Positions 52,658 to 61,438 of a stretch of DNA of 64,000 nt are shown one piece after another. Every line of letters begins with the position of its first letter. Position 1 is the stretch's first letter. Made by a program: the position numbers and the translations under genes. The notes beneath the pieces are model-generated. The model worked only from the letters and a program-made list of their open reading frames with translations, was not told where the DNA came from and ran no database searches. The DNA is from Idiomarina aquatica (GTDB lineage Bacteria; Pseudomonadota; Gammaproteobacteria; Enterobacterales; Alteromonadaceae), in NCBI RefSeq assembly GCF_003987185.1, contig NZ_PIPS01000003.1, positions 124,001-188,000 of the forward strand. Reading direction: 5' to 3'.

Positions 52658-54409
52658 ATGAAACGCAGTATAATCCGCTGGCCGGGACTGGCCGCCTTCG
52701 CTGCCATCGTTGGCTTACTGGTCATTGTTTCCTGGTTATTTCTGGACGCTATTTTAAAAGTGACGCTGGAATATGGACTGGGGCGGTTAAATGGCGCCGA
52801 AGTTAATATTCAGAAAGTTGAACATAAGTGGTCGCCGTTAACCTTGACCGCCTACGATGTGCAGGCGACCGACCCGGCCAAACCATCCCACAACCAAGTG
52901 CAACTGGAAAAATTCAGTGCCGATGTGTCCGCGGCGGAGCTGTTACTGGGGCGCATCCATATCGAGCAGCTCGACGTTGTGGGTGTGCGTGTGGATCAAG
53001 CCCGCAAGCAAGGCGAAGGCGAGGTTTATGTCGCGCCCTCGAAAGAGGACATCAAAGAATGGGCCTCCGGTAGTTGGGAGCAGTTAAAAGTTTCATTGCC
53101 ATCAACCGATGAAATTGTTCAGCAAGTCGGCTTGCAGACCGAACAGATCCTGACGGAAGCAGAAACCCAGATTGAGCAACAACGCGAGCAGTTCGAGCAG
53201 GCCAAAGCAGCGCTGCCGACGAAGGAAACGTTGCAGCAGTATCAGCAGCAGGTAAAAGCAATTACCGAAGGTAAGGTTGAAGGTCTTGGGGATATTGCCG
53301 CGCGCAAAGAAAAACTGGACAACGTTAAGGCAGCCATCCGCCAGGATAAAGAAGCGATCCAAAAATTCCGGCAGCAGTTAAGTGAGTCTGCTGATGTCGT
53401 GAAAACTCAGATTGCCCGAGTCAAAGAGGCCCCGGAAAATGACATCAACCGTATTCGCAACTTTTTCCAGTTAAATGAATCTGGGCTACAGAACGTCACC
53501 GGCTTGTTGCTCGGTGATAAGGCACGTCAATGGAGCGAATATCTGTTACTGGCATATGAGCAACTAGCACCGATGCTGGCGCGCTCGGCAAATACCGAAA
53601 CGGTCGAGAAAGTCCGCGGCGAAGGTGAGAGCCTGTCATTTGTAGAAGACGACGCACCCCCGGAGTTCTGGATCAAGCAAGCCCGCACCGAAGTGATGAT
53701 TGGGGACACGGCCGTTAACATCGATTGGCAAAACATCACCCATCAACATGATTTATTAGGTCAGCCTACGACTTATCAGGCCCGAGTGGATAATGGCGAC
53801 CTCTGGCAGGCGTTTAATTTGGATGGCGAGCTATCGCTCCTGTCGTCGGGCATTGACGCCAAACAGCAGTGGCAGCTAAAAGGAGCCAACGTAAAAAATT
53901 TAGGTCTTAGCGACAGCAGTGAACTGACCGCGGCAATAACCTCGGCACTGATTGACAGTGACGGGCGGGTGTTAGTCCGAGGTAACCAATTGGATGGTGA
54001 AGCGATCATCCGTATGCTCGATTTAGCGGTTACCGCACAGGGCAGCAGCAAAATCACCAATGCCATTGCCCAAGCGCTGGCGCAATTAAAACGCCTGGAT
54101 ATCAATACCAAAGTGGGGGGCGATATCCTCAATCCAAAACTGAACCTAAACTCAGATCTCGACCAACAGCTGGGCAAACTGCTATCTCAAACCGCCATGG
54201 CGGAGGCACAAACCAAGCTTGATGACATAAAATCTGAACTGAGCGCCAAAGTCGAAAACCAACTGGGCCCCAAAAACCAATTACTGGAAGACATTACCCA
54301 ACTGAACGGCCAGGCCGAAAGCTTCGACCAGCAACTCGAAGAATTGCTAAAAGCCAAAATCGAAGACAGTCTCAAAGACAAACTCAAAGACCGCCTATTC
54401 GGCTCGTAG
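52658..54409 (+). CDS. TIGR03545 family protein
   Basis: This protein of about 583 residues has an N-terminal membrane segment (GLAAFAAIVGLLVIVSWLFL), an AsmA-like N-terminal region (GAEVNIQKVEHKWSPLTLTA, then LEKFSADVSAAELLLGRIHI), and a long coiled-coil middle section rich in Gln and Glu, probably periplasmic. It pairs with the TIGR03546 gene. ATG 52658 is used; the GTG at 52652 overlaps the previous stop. The stop codon TAG is the first three bases of the repeat element at 54407, so the C-terminus may have been set by insertion of that element (inference). Confidence 0.87.
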   Translation: MKRSIIRWPGLAAFAAIVGLLVIVSWLFLDAILKVTLEYGLGRLNGAEVNIQKVEHKWSPLTLTAYDVQATDPAKPSHNQVQLEKFSADVSAAELLLGRIHIEQLDVVGVRVDQARKQGEGEVYVAPSKEDIKEWASGSWEQLKVSLPSTDEIVQQVGLQTEQILTEAETQIEQQREQFEQAKAALPTKETLQQYQQQVKAITEGKVEGLGDIAARKEKLDNVKAAIRQDKEAIQKFRQQLSESADVVKTQIARVKEAPENDINRIRNFFQLNESGLQNVTGLLLGDKARQWSEYLLLAYEQLAPMLARSANTETVEKVRGEGESLSFVEDDAPPEFWIKQARTEVMIGDTAVNIDWQNITHQHDLLGQPTTYQARVDNGDLWQAFNLDGELSLLSSGIDAKQQWQLKGANVKNLGLSDSSELTAAITSALIDSDGRVLVRGNQLDGEAIIRMLDLAVTAQGSSKITNAIAQALAQLKRLDINTKVGGDILNPKLNLNSDLDQQLGKLLSQTAMAEAQTKLDDIKSELSAKVENQLGPKNQLLEDITQLNGQAESFDQQLEELLKAKIEDSLKDKLKDRLFGS

Positions 54410-54447
54410 CTTGCGCCCTTGGCGGTAGCTTGCGCCTTTGGCGCAAG
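54407..54447 (+). repeat. Left terminal inverted repeat of the nested element
   Basis: The 41-base left end begins TAGCTTGCGCC and contains a second direct copy of GTAGCTTGCGCC at 54425-54436, followed by TTTGGCGCAAG. It matches the right end at 38 of 41 positions (mismatches at positions 12, 13 and 18). Its first three bases are the stop codon of the TIGR03545 gene. Confidence 0.8.
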
Positions 54448-54611
54448 TTGGCCGTAAAGCGAGCCCGCTTCTGTCAGAGCTCGAGGGGGGTTGACCAGGA
54501 ACCGCCACGAGCACGTCCGTGTGGGCTTGTTTCCGGCCATCCATGGCCTCCAACATTCCTGGTCAACCCCCCTCAAACTCTGACGCGCGTACTCACTTTA
54601 CGGTCAACTTG
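54444..54611. repeat. Hairpin A of the nested element
   Basis: The arms are 54444-54501 and 54556-54611. The inner 19 bases pair perfectly (54483-54501 with 54556-54574), and the rest of the roughly 57-base arms pair with several mismatches. The 54-base loop (54502-54555) contains a further small stem GGCCAT-CC-ATGGCC and the string GAGCACGTCCGTGTG. Confidence 0.8.
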
Positions 54612-54620
54612 CGGAGATCG

Positions 54621-54759
54621 TGACAAGCAGGCACAGGATTTGTTGCCCCCGTGGCAGGGGGTGTCGAAGGCCAGGGATGGCCTGAGACAAGCGCACACGG
54701 ACGTGCTCGTAGCGTCCCCCTGCCACGGGGGCAACAGAGCCTGTTAAGCCTGCTTGTCA
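54621..54759. repeat. Hairpin B of the nested element
   Basis: The arms are 54621-54661 and 54716-54759; the inner 21 bases pair perfectly (54641-54661 with 54716-54736). The stem sequence is unlike hairpin A, but the 54-base loop (54662-54715) is the reverse complement of loop A with eight differences. Confidence 0.8.
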
Positions 54760-54774
54760 TGACCGCCCCCCTCC

Positions 54775-54815
54775 CTTGCGCCAAAGGCGCAAGCTACGGC
54801 CAGAGGCGCAAGCTA
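54775..54815 (-). repeat. Right terminal inverted repeat of the nested element
   Basis: The 41-base right end is the mirrored copy of the left end. Read on the minus strand it starts TAGCTTGCGCC, and those first three bases are the stop codon of the esterase gene at 54813-55994. Confidence 0.8.
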
Positions 54816-55994
54816 CTCGAGGAAGGTTTTTAGGGTGTTGGCTTTTTGCTGGATGCTGTAGATGCCGTCGAGGTGTCCCCAGGGGCCGTTGATGTGTTCG
54901 ATGGTGACGTCTTTGTTCAGGCTTTGTAGTTGCTCAGCAGCGGCTTCGGCCATGTAGGGCATCAGCAGTAGATCGTTGCTGGCGGGTAGAAACAGGGTTT
55001 TGGCGCTGATGTTTTGTAAGCCTTGTTGCAGGGTCTTTTGGTGTCCGGCAACGAACAGCTGGTTGGCACGCACGAGGTATAAAATATGATTGGCATCGGC
55101 CAGGGGGGCGCGCTGGCGGCTGCTTTCATAGAGCCATTGTGCGGCTGGTAGTTGATTGTCTACGGTATCCAGGCCTTGCTCTGGCAGGGTCTCTTGTGCG
55201 GGGGCGAGTTGGTTGAAAATGGTCGGGTGCATGGCACCGTGGGTGATCAACGCCTGTGCCATGGTTACTCCATCCAAGGGTGCTTCGGCGTCATAGTAAT
55301 CACCGCCGTTCCAGTTTGGATCCAGCTTGATCGCTTGTGACCAGGCTTCTAAGCCAGCAATGGTCCAGGCGTCCATGGATGCGGTACCAATAACCGATAC
55401 CATCCGCTCAACCCAGTCCGGGTAGCTTGCCGCCCACTCGATCGCTTGTAGTGAGCCCATGGATGCGCCGATAACGGCATGCAGTTTTTTTATGCCAAGG
55501 GATTCCAGCACCGCTTTTTGCACATTAACAAAGTCGCGAATCGTTACCACCGGAAAGTCGAGTCCATAAGGCTTTCCGGTGGCCGGATTGATACTGGCAG
55601 GGCCAGTGGTGATGACCGATGGCAAATGAGGGTAAGCGTTTACTAACGAGTCGACGCTGACAACGTAATACTTATCGGTATCAATCGCTTTGCCGGGACC
55701 GATAATCGCGTCCCAGTAACCGGCCTGTTCATCGTCGCTTGAGTATTTGCCGGCGGCGTGGCTGTTACCTGAGAAAAAGTGCGTTATCAAAATCACATTA
55801 TCTTTATTCTCATTTAATTGGCCATACGCTTCCCAGCCGACTTGCAGTTCCTGGATGGTTTCACCGCCATGAGTGACGTACTCATCCAGGGTGAAACGTT
55901 GTTTTTCGACCAGCATGGGTTGTTGCTGGGCCCATCCGGTCAGGCTGAACAGCAGGGTAGTCAGCCACAGAGCGAGTTTGGCGGTGCATTTCAT
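54813..55994 (-). CDS. Exported MetX-like alpha/beta hydrolase (E22-type esterase)
   Basis: This 393-residue protein of the homoserine acetyltransferase (MetX) fold has a signal peptide (LALWLTTLLFSLTGWAQ), so it is a periplasmic hydrolase and not a cytoplasmic acyltransferase. The nucleophile is in GASMGSLQAIEWA, the acid in the PASNDLLL stretch, and the His in GPWGHLDG. It resembles the E22 family of MetX-like esterases. GGAGAAG precedes the ATG, which overlaps the upstream ligase stop by four bases. Its TAG stop lies in the repeat element. It probably frees an organic acid used by the ligase and permease partners (inference). Confidence 0.87.
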   Translation of the reverse strand: MKCTAKLALWLTTLLFSLTGWAQQQPMLVEKQRFTLDEYVTHGGETIQELQVGWEAYGQLNENKDNVILITHFFSGNSHAAGKYSSDDEQAGYWDAIIGPGKAIDTDKYYVVSVDSLVNAYPHLPSVITTGPASINPATGKPYGLDFPVVTIRDFVNVQKAVLESLGIKKLHAVIGASMGSLQAIEWAASYPDWVERMVSVIGTASMDAWTIAGLEAWSQAIKLDPNWNGGDYYDAEAPLDGVTMAQALITHGAMHPTIFNQLAPAQETLPEQGLDTVDNQLPAAQWLYESSRQRAPLADANHILYLVRANQLFVAGHQKTLQQGLQNISAKTLFLPASNDLLLMPYMAEAAAEQLQSLNKDVTIEHINGPWGHLDGIYSIQQKANTLKTFLE

Positions 55995-57634
55995 GATTGC
56001 TTCTCCAGTAAGTAATTTTCATAGTCTTTGCGGAGCTGGTTTTTAACCAATTTGCCGGTGCCGGTGTGAGGCAGTTGATCGACAAAGAGGATATCGTCGG
56101 GGGTCCACCAGCGTGCGATTTTGCCGTCCAGGAACGCCTTAATATCCGCTTTGCTGGCGTCCATCCCCTTGTTCAATACCACCAGTAACAGGGGGCGCTC
56201 GTCCCATTTCGGGTGCTTTACGCCAATCACGCAGGATTCGTTAACCGCCGGATGCTGACTGACGATATTTTCGATATCCAGTGAGCTGATCCATTCGCCG
56301 CCGCTTTTAATCACATCTTTTTTTCGATCAACAACTTTCATAAAGCCTTCGGCGTCGATGACGGCAATATCGCCGGTTGCTAGCCAGCCGTCGGGAAAAC
56401 TGCTTACGTCATCGTTACGAAAATACTGCGCGGCGATCCAGTGGCCGCGAACTTGCAACTCACCTCGGCTTTCGCCGTCATGAGGCAGTGGTTGATTGTC
56501 GGCATCGACAATGCGGGCTTCGATGCCAAAGACCGGTCGGCCAGCGGTCGTTTGAATACGATACTGCTGTTCTTTAGGGCGGGCGAGGATATCGCCTTGT
56601 GGTGGGGCGGAGTACACCAACGGGCCGGTTTCCGTCATGCCCCAGATCGGCTGCCAGTACACATTATACGTTTGGTCGTAGGTTTTAACCAAACCCAACG
56701 GTGATGCGGCGCCGCCAACACAGACGCGGGCTAAGCTGGGTACCTCGAGCTGCTGTTCACTCAGGTAATTGTGCAACGTCAACCAGATGGTGGGTACACC
56801 CAATCCAACCGTGACGTTTTCTGCGCGGATCATGCTGGCCATGGCTTCACCGGAGGTACCGTCACCGGTAAACACCAATTTACAGCCGGCTATGGGAGCC
56901 GCATAGGGAGCGCCCCAGGCGGCAACGTGGTACATGGTAACCATCGGCATCAGCACGGTATCACTGTCGAGATCCAGCATATCCCGGCCGATGGTCGCTT
57001 GCGCATGCAGCACCATGGCGCGGTGCGAGGCCATTACCCCTTTGGGGTTGCCCGTTGTGCCTGAGGTGTAGCACAGCAGTGCCGCACTGTTTTCGTCGAT
57101 ATCCGGCCAGTCATACTGAGCGGGGTAGTCGCTAATCAGGGTTTCGTAGCAGAGCACATGAGCGAGAGACGTCTGAGGCATGTGTTCAGGGTCGGTCATT
57201 ATGATAAACCCTTTGACGTTGGGTAATTCATCTTGAATCTGCTCGAGTAACGGCACAAAACTTACATCGACGAATACCCAACCACTCTCAGCATGGTTCA
57301 TGATCCAGGCGATCTGGTCACCGAATAACCTTGGGTTGACGGTATGCATCACCGCACCGAGGCCGCTGACCGCATAATACAGCTCCATGTGTCGATAGGT
57401 GTTCCAGGCCAGGCTGGCCACACGCTCGCCGGGCTCGATACCAAGCTGAGTTAATGCATGAGCGAGCTGACCGGTACGGGCAAAGCAGTCGGCATAGTTG
57501 TAGCGGTGTATGTCACCCTCCAGTCGTCGCGTGACGATTTCCTGCTGAGGGTGGCGGGTGGCAGCAAAACGCAACAAATCAATGATTTGTAACGGTCGCT
57601 GCATCATATTTCCTTGAATGGGTGAAACCAACAT
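55991..57634 (-). CDS. Acyl-CoA synthetase (AMP-binding enzyme)
   Basis: This 547-residue cytoplasmic AMP-forming ligase activates a fatty or other carboxylic acid to its CoA thioester. Motifs are the P-loop [34 protein letters not shown], the hinge region [20 protein letters not shown] (D-x6-G-x-RKKD), and the C-terminal Lys in [11 protein letters not shown]. Chain length cannot be told; it resembles medium/long-chain ligases. Both ATG 57634 and ATG 57604 have AAGGA at good distance, so the N-terminus is uncertain by ten residues. It is the middle gene of the permease-ligase-esterase operon. Confidence 0.92.
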   Translation of the reverse strand: MLVSPIQGNMMQRPLQIIDLLRFAATRHPQQEIVTRRLEGDIHRYNYADCFARTGQLAHALTQLGIEPGERVASLAWNTYRHMELYYAVSGLGAVMHTVNPRLFGDQIAWIMNHAESGWVFVDVSFVPLLEQIQDELPNVKGFIIMTDPEHMPQTSLAHVLCYETLISDYPAQYDWPDIDENSAALLCYTSGTTGNPKGVMASHRAMVLHAQATIGRDMLDLDSDTVLMPMVTMYHVAAWGAPYAAPIAGCKLVFTGDGTSGEAMASMIRAENVTVGLGVPTIWLTLHNYLSEQQLEVPSLARVCVGGAASPLGLVKTYDQTYNVYWQPIWGMTETGPLVYSAPPQGDILARPKEQQYRIQTTAGRPVFGIEARIVDADNQPLPHDGESRGELQVRGHWIAAQYFRNDDVSSFPDGWLATGDIAVIDAEGFMKVVDRKKDVIKSGGEWISSLDIENIVSQHPAVNESCVIGVKHPKWDERPLLLVVLNKGMDASKADIKAFLDGKIARWWTPDDILFVDQLPHTGTGKLVKNQLRKDYENYLLEKQS

Positions 57635-57644
57635 GTGTTATTCC

Positions 57645-58937
57645 TTACAGCATGAATAAACCAATGGCGACGGCCAGGCCGAGTAATGGCACCACGACCG
57701 TTACGGCGGCAACGGCCCAATAAGCGGCACTGTGTGTTTCGTTACAGATGGCGCGGATGGTGGTGACCACATAGCCATTGTGCGGCAGCGAATCAAGCGC
57801 ACCGGAGGAAATCGAAACAATACGGTGCAATTGCTCTGGGTTGACGCCGGCCTGCATGTAATGAGGCCCTACCTCCGGTAGCGCAATCGCCTGGCCACCC
57901 GAGGCCGAACCGGTCAAACCGGCGATGACGCTGACGGCAACCGCAGCACCCACTAATTCGTTGCCCGGCAAATTGGTCATGGCGGTAACCGCCGTATCAA
58001 AGGCCGGGGTGATTTTGGCGATGCTGCCAAAGCCGACCACGGCGGCGGTGTTACCGATGGCGACTAAAGCGCCGGTTGTGGCTTCGGAAATAGCGAGCTG
58101 CGGACGGTGGAAGTGTTTAAAGTTAATCACTGCAATGGCAATAACGCCGCCAAGCAGAGCAACGATTAGTGCATTCTGTGCGAGTTCGTCGTGAAAGAAA
58201 AACGACAGCCCTAATACCACCAGTAACGGAATCAAGCTAAGCACTGGCTTGGGCAGTTCCCGATCCAACAATACCGGGTCACCTTCGCGAGCTTCAAAGC
58301 TTTCACCATTCGCGATGGCGCGATTAATGATTTTGCGCAACCACCAATAACCGAAGGTTGCCATCAACACCGCAACTACCAGGCTTACCTCCCAGGCGGC
58401 ATAAGGTGAGGTACCAAGGTATTTGATCGGAATCCAGTTTTGGATTTCCGGTGATCCCGCTGAAGTCATGGTAAAGGTGACCGAGCCAAATGCCAGTGCG
58501 GCCGGGATAAAACGGCGTGGCAGGTTAGCGTCTTTGAACAGTGATAATGCCATCGGATAAACTGAGAAGGCGACCACGAATACACTGACACCACCATAGG
58601 TCAGAATGGCGCAGGCTAACACCACCGCCAGTACCGCTTGTTTGCGACCCAACTTATTAATGATCCACTGAGCGACGCTGTCGGCGGCGCCGGTATCTTC
58701 CATAAATTTGCCGAACATCGAACCGAGCAAAAACATGAAAAACCAGGCGGCTACAAAGCTGGCAAAGCCATCCATATAAGCGCTGACGTAATTTACCTCA
58801 CCGGTAAACAACGGGATGCCACTGCAAAGCGCGACGACGACCGCACACAAGGGTGCGCTGATAAATAAATTCATTCCTCTGAGTGTGAGGATGATCAGCA
58901 ACACCAGGCCGCCGATAAGACCAATCATACTTAACAT
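57645..58937 (-). CDS. GntP-family permease
   Basis: This 430-residue inner-membrane transporter has about 12 membrane segments and GntP-like features (GGVSVFVVAFSVYPMALSLF, AGLTGSASGGQAIALPEVG, LDSLPHNGYVVTTIRAICNE). The family imports gluconate, other sugar acids and hydroxybutyrate-like organic acids by proton symport. It is the first gene of the leftward operon and probably feeds the acyl-CoA ligase. The divergent TonB receptor begins 213 bases away (59150). Confidence 0.9.
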   Translation of the reverse strand: MLSMIGLIGGLVLLIILTLRGMNLFISAPLCAVVVALCSGIPLFTGEVNYVSAYMDGFASFVAAWFFMFLLGSMFGKFMEDTGAADSVAQWIINKLGRKQAVLAVVLACAILTYGGVSVFVVAFSVYPMALSLFKDANLPRRFIPAALAFGSVTFTMTSAGSPEIQNWIPIKYLGTSPYAAWEVSLVVAVLMATFGYWWLRKIINRAIANGESFEAREGDPVLLDRELPKPVLSLIPLLVVLGLSFFFHDELAQNALIVALLGGVIAIAVINFKHFHRPQLAISEATTGALVAIGNTAAVVGFGSIAKITPAFDTAVTAMTNLPGNELVGAAVAVSVIAGLTGSASGGQAIALPEVGPHYMQAGVNPEQLHRIVSISSGALDSLPHNGYVVTTIRAICNETHSAAYWAVAAVTVVVPLLGLAVAIGLFML

Positions 58938-59149
58938 GAGTTACCTCGCAACGAGTCAATAGAAATAGCCATGCTCCGGTCGTTGCATGAACTGTATTGT
59001 GCGTTATTCGGTAGTTTTGCCCCATAGTACTATGGTACAGATCACTTTTTTAACAATTTGCGCTAGTTTAATAGCCAGCCATGACTCTGGGCCGTTCAAA
59101 AAATAAACGGAACATCGATAAGAATGACAACATCGTCAGGGGAACAACA

Positions 59150-61363
59150 ATGAATACAGCCAAATTTAAGCACTCGCTGGTAGCCGTCGCAATCGCTGCA
59201 CTGTTTACCAGTCCTGCAAGCTTAGCTCAGGATGAGCAGGACACCACTCAGGCAGAAGATGGCAAACTAGAACGCATTGAAGTGACTGCGCGCCGAACCA
59301 GTGAAAGTTTACAAGAAGTGCCGGTGTCGGTATCCGCGTTTGGTGAGGAACTGCTCGAACGCGACGGCATTGAAGACATTACCGAGTTGCAATACAAAAT
59401 GCCGAACACCACGTTTCAGGTCAGTCGAGGCACCAACTCCACGCTGACAGCCTATATTCGTGGGGTTGGTCAGCAGGATCCGTTGTGGGGGTTTGAGCCC
59501 GGTGTTGGTATCTATATCGATGACGTGTACGTTGCTCGTCCGCAAGGCGCCGTGTTAGAAGTGCTTGATGTCCAGCGGGTTGAAGTCCTGCGTGGTCCGC
59601 AGGGCACGTTGTACGGTAAAAACACCATCGGCGGCGCGATGAAATACGTGACTCGCGAACTGACGGGTTATGATGAGTTTGAAGTAAAAGGCACGGTGGG
59701 TTCCTACAATCAGGCCGACTTAAAAGTGTCAGGACAGACGGCACTAGCCGATAATTTCTACGTCGGCGGCGCGTTTGCCACGCTTAACCGGGATGGCTTT
59801 GGTAAATTTGTTAATACCGGTGACGACAACTATAACAAAGAGTTAATGACCGGCCGTTTGAACGCCAAATGGCTGGTGAATAAAGACGTCAACGTCAAAT
59901 TTGCGGCAGACTGGACCCGCGACGACTCCAATGCTCGCGGTGGCCACCGTGAACAGGAGTCGTTGTTAAGTGATGAACCCAGATTGACCGATGTGTACGA
60001 TGCCTATACCGCGATGCCGACCTGGAACAAAGTCGAAACCGAAGGGTATTCCATGACCATCGACTGGGCGATTAACAACGATTGGCTGTTCAAGTCGGTC
60101 ACCGCCTATCGCGAGGGTCTTACCGACACCAACATCGATTTTGATTCAACGGTTAATCCGGTGCTATTGGTGCCGGCCATTTATGAAGACGACCAGACCA
60201 CCCAGGAATTCCAGTTCATGTACCGGGACGATCGGCTGGACTTTGTCGGTGGCTTGTATCTTTATGAAGGTGAAGCCTGTGGTGAATTCGGTACCGTGCT
60301 GGGCCTACTGGGATTATCCATTGATACCGGCGGTTGTGTTGATACCTCAAGTGAGGCCATTTTTGGCCAGGCGACCTATCAATTGGATGACCAGTGGTCG
60401 GTTACCCTGGGTGGCCGCTATACCCGAGATGATAAAACCGCAGATGTCTTTCGTTACACCTATGCCGGGGTAAAATTCCTCGACCGGGGCGACTACTCCG
60501 CCGATCCCATCGTGGTTAACTCGGACTTTACGACTCAGGCGGACTGGAGCAAATTCAGTCCACATGCCAGTGTCAGTTACCAAGTCGATCCTGAACTGAT
60601 GTTCTACGCAAGCTACAGTAATGGCTTTAAATCCGGCGGTGTGGATATGCGCGCCGATGTATCGCTTAATCCCGATGCCTCAAATCCTTATGACCCGGAA
60701 ACCGTTGACACCTTTGAATTTGGTGTTAAAAGCGAACTGCTTGACGGACGTATGCGTTTAAATGCGGCAACCTTCTTCTCCGATTACCAGGATATGCAGG
60801 TAACCGTGCAGCGCGCGATTGAAGGCGGTGGTGTGGCATCGCAGGTATTGAATGCTGCAGACTCGACGGTACAGGGCTTTGAAGTGGAATCCACCTTTGC
60901 CGCGACGTCGACACTGAATATCACCGGCTCACTGGGCTATATCGATGCCGAGTTCGATTCGGTGGCATTCTTTAATCCTGATACTCAGCAGGTTGAAGAT
61001 GTTTCCGATCTCTGGTCATTCCAGAATACGCCAAAAGTTACTGCGAACATTGGCTTCAACAAAGAATTCGCATTGGAAAGCGGTTCATTAGTGTGGTCAG
61101 GAAGCGTTTCCTACCGCGATGACACACAGATTTTTGAGGTACCTTCACCGCTGGACGAAGAGGCTTACAGCCTGAGCAATACCAGTTTGGTGTGGTATTC
61201 AAACTCGGGTCAATGGACCGTTGGGCTTCATGCTAAAAATGTCTTTGACGAGGAATATCGGGTATCCGGCTATAACTTTGGCTCGACTTTTGGTGAGAAC
61301 ATCGTAACGGGTTACTACGGCGACCCCCGTACTTATTCACTGACCGTCGGCTATCGTTTCTAA
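59150..61363 (+). CDS. TonB-dependent outer-membrane receptor
   Basis: This 737-residue receptor has a signal peptide (SLVAVAIAALFTSPASLAQ), a TonB-box region (ERIEVTARRTSESLQEVPVS), a plug domain (about 50-165: VEVLRGPQGTLYGKNTIGGA) and a 22-strand barrel ending in YSLTVGYRF with the expected terminal aromatic. ATG 59150 is chosen because of the upstream AGGGGA; an extended frame upstream from 59081 lacks support. The TBDR of this type (RTSESLQEVPVSVSAF) often serves compounds other than siderophores. Divergence from the permease-ligase-esterase operon suggests a shared organic substrate (inference). Confidence 0.93.
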   Translation: MNTAKFKHSLVAVAIAALFTSPASLAQDEQDTTQAEDGKLERIEVTARRTSESLQEVPVSVSAFGEELLERDGIEDITELQYKMPNTTFQVSRGTNSTLTAYIRGVGQQDPLWGFEPGVGIYIDDVYVARPQGAVLEVLDVQRVEVLRGPQGTLYGKNTIGGAMKYVTRELTGYDEFEVKGTVGSYNQADLKVSGQTALADNFYVGGAFATLNRDGFGKFVNTGDDNYNKELMTGRLNAKWLVNKDVNVKFAADWTRDDSNARGGHREQESLLSDEPRLTDVYDAYTAMPTWNKVETEGYSMTIDWAINNDWLFKSVTAYREGLTDTNIDFDSTVNPVLLVPAIYEDDQTTQEFQFMYRDDRLDFVGGLYLYEGEACGEFGTVLGLLGLSIDTGGCVDTSSEAIFGQATYQLDDQWSVTLGGRYTRDDKTADVFRYTYAGVKFLDRGDYSADPIVVNSDFTTQADWSKFSPHASVSYQVDPELMFYASYSNGFKSGGVDMRADVSLNPDASNPYDPETVDTFEFGVKSELLDGRMRLNAATFFSDYQDMQVTVQRAIEGGGVASQVLNAADSTVQGFEVESTFAATSTLNITGSLGYIDAEFDSVAFFNPDTQQVEDVSDLWSFQNTPKVTANIGFNKEFALESGSLVWSGSVSYRDDTQIFEVPSPLDEEAYSLSNTSLVWYSNSGQWTVGLHAKNVFDEEYRVSGYNFGSTFGENIVTGYYGDPRTYSLTVGYRF

Positions 61364-61373
61364 TGATGTGCGC

Positions 61374-61425
61374 ATTACCGGCACGCGAGCGTTATCCCTG
61401 TGGCTTGCGTGCTGGTAATTTTTTT
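61374..61425 (+). terminator. Intrinsic terminator after the TonB receptor gene
   Basis: A 17-base stem (61374-61390 with 61403-61419, two G-T pairs) is followed by a run of seven T. It is a strong Rho-independent terminator. It also rules out a GTG start at 61400 for the next gene. Confidence 0.85.
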
Positions 61426-61438
61426 GAAAGTCGCTAGC

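Larger units (their letters stand above)
54407..54815. mobile_element. Nested palindromic element with terminal inverted repeats (MITE-like)
   Basis: This 409-base stretch fills the gap between two convergent genes and is built almost entirely of inverted repeats. Ends: 41-base terminal inverted repeats, 38 of 41 bases identical. Between them lie two long hairpins (54444-54611 and 54621-54759) with different stems but nearly identical 54-base loops in opposite orientation (46 of 54 bases match). CTCG flanks both ends (54403-54406 and 54816-54819), a possible 4-base target duplication. No transposase is encoded. It looks like a small non-autonomous mobile or structured repeat element. The type is not one I can name. 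Confidence 0.7.

Noticed and set aside
54430-54784. Open frames of 60-105 codons inside the nested repeat element
   Set aside because: They arise from the inverted repeats (the same string appears in both strands' readings), have no ribosome-binding sites and no protein family; the DNA structure explains them better.
61400-61438. GTG start at 61400 for the CrbR-like regulator
   Set aside because: It lies in the loop of the intrinsic terminator of the preceding TonB receptor gene.
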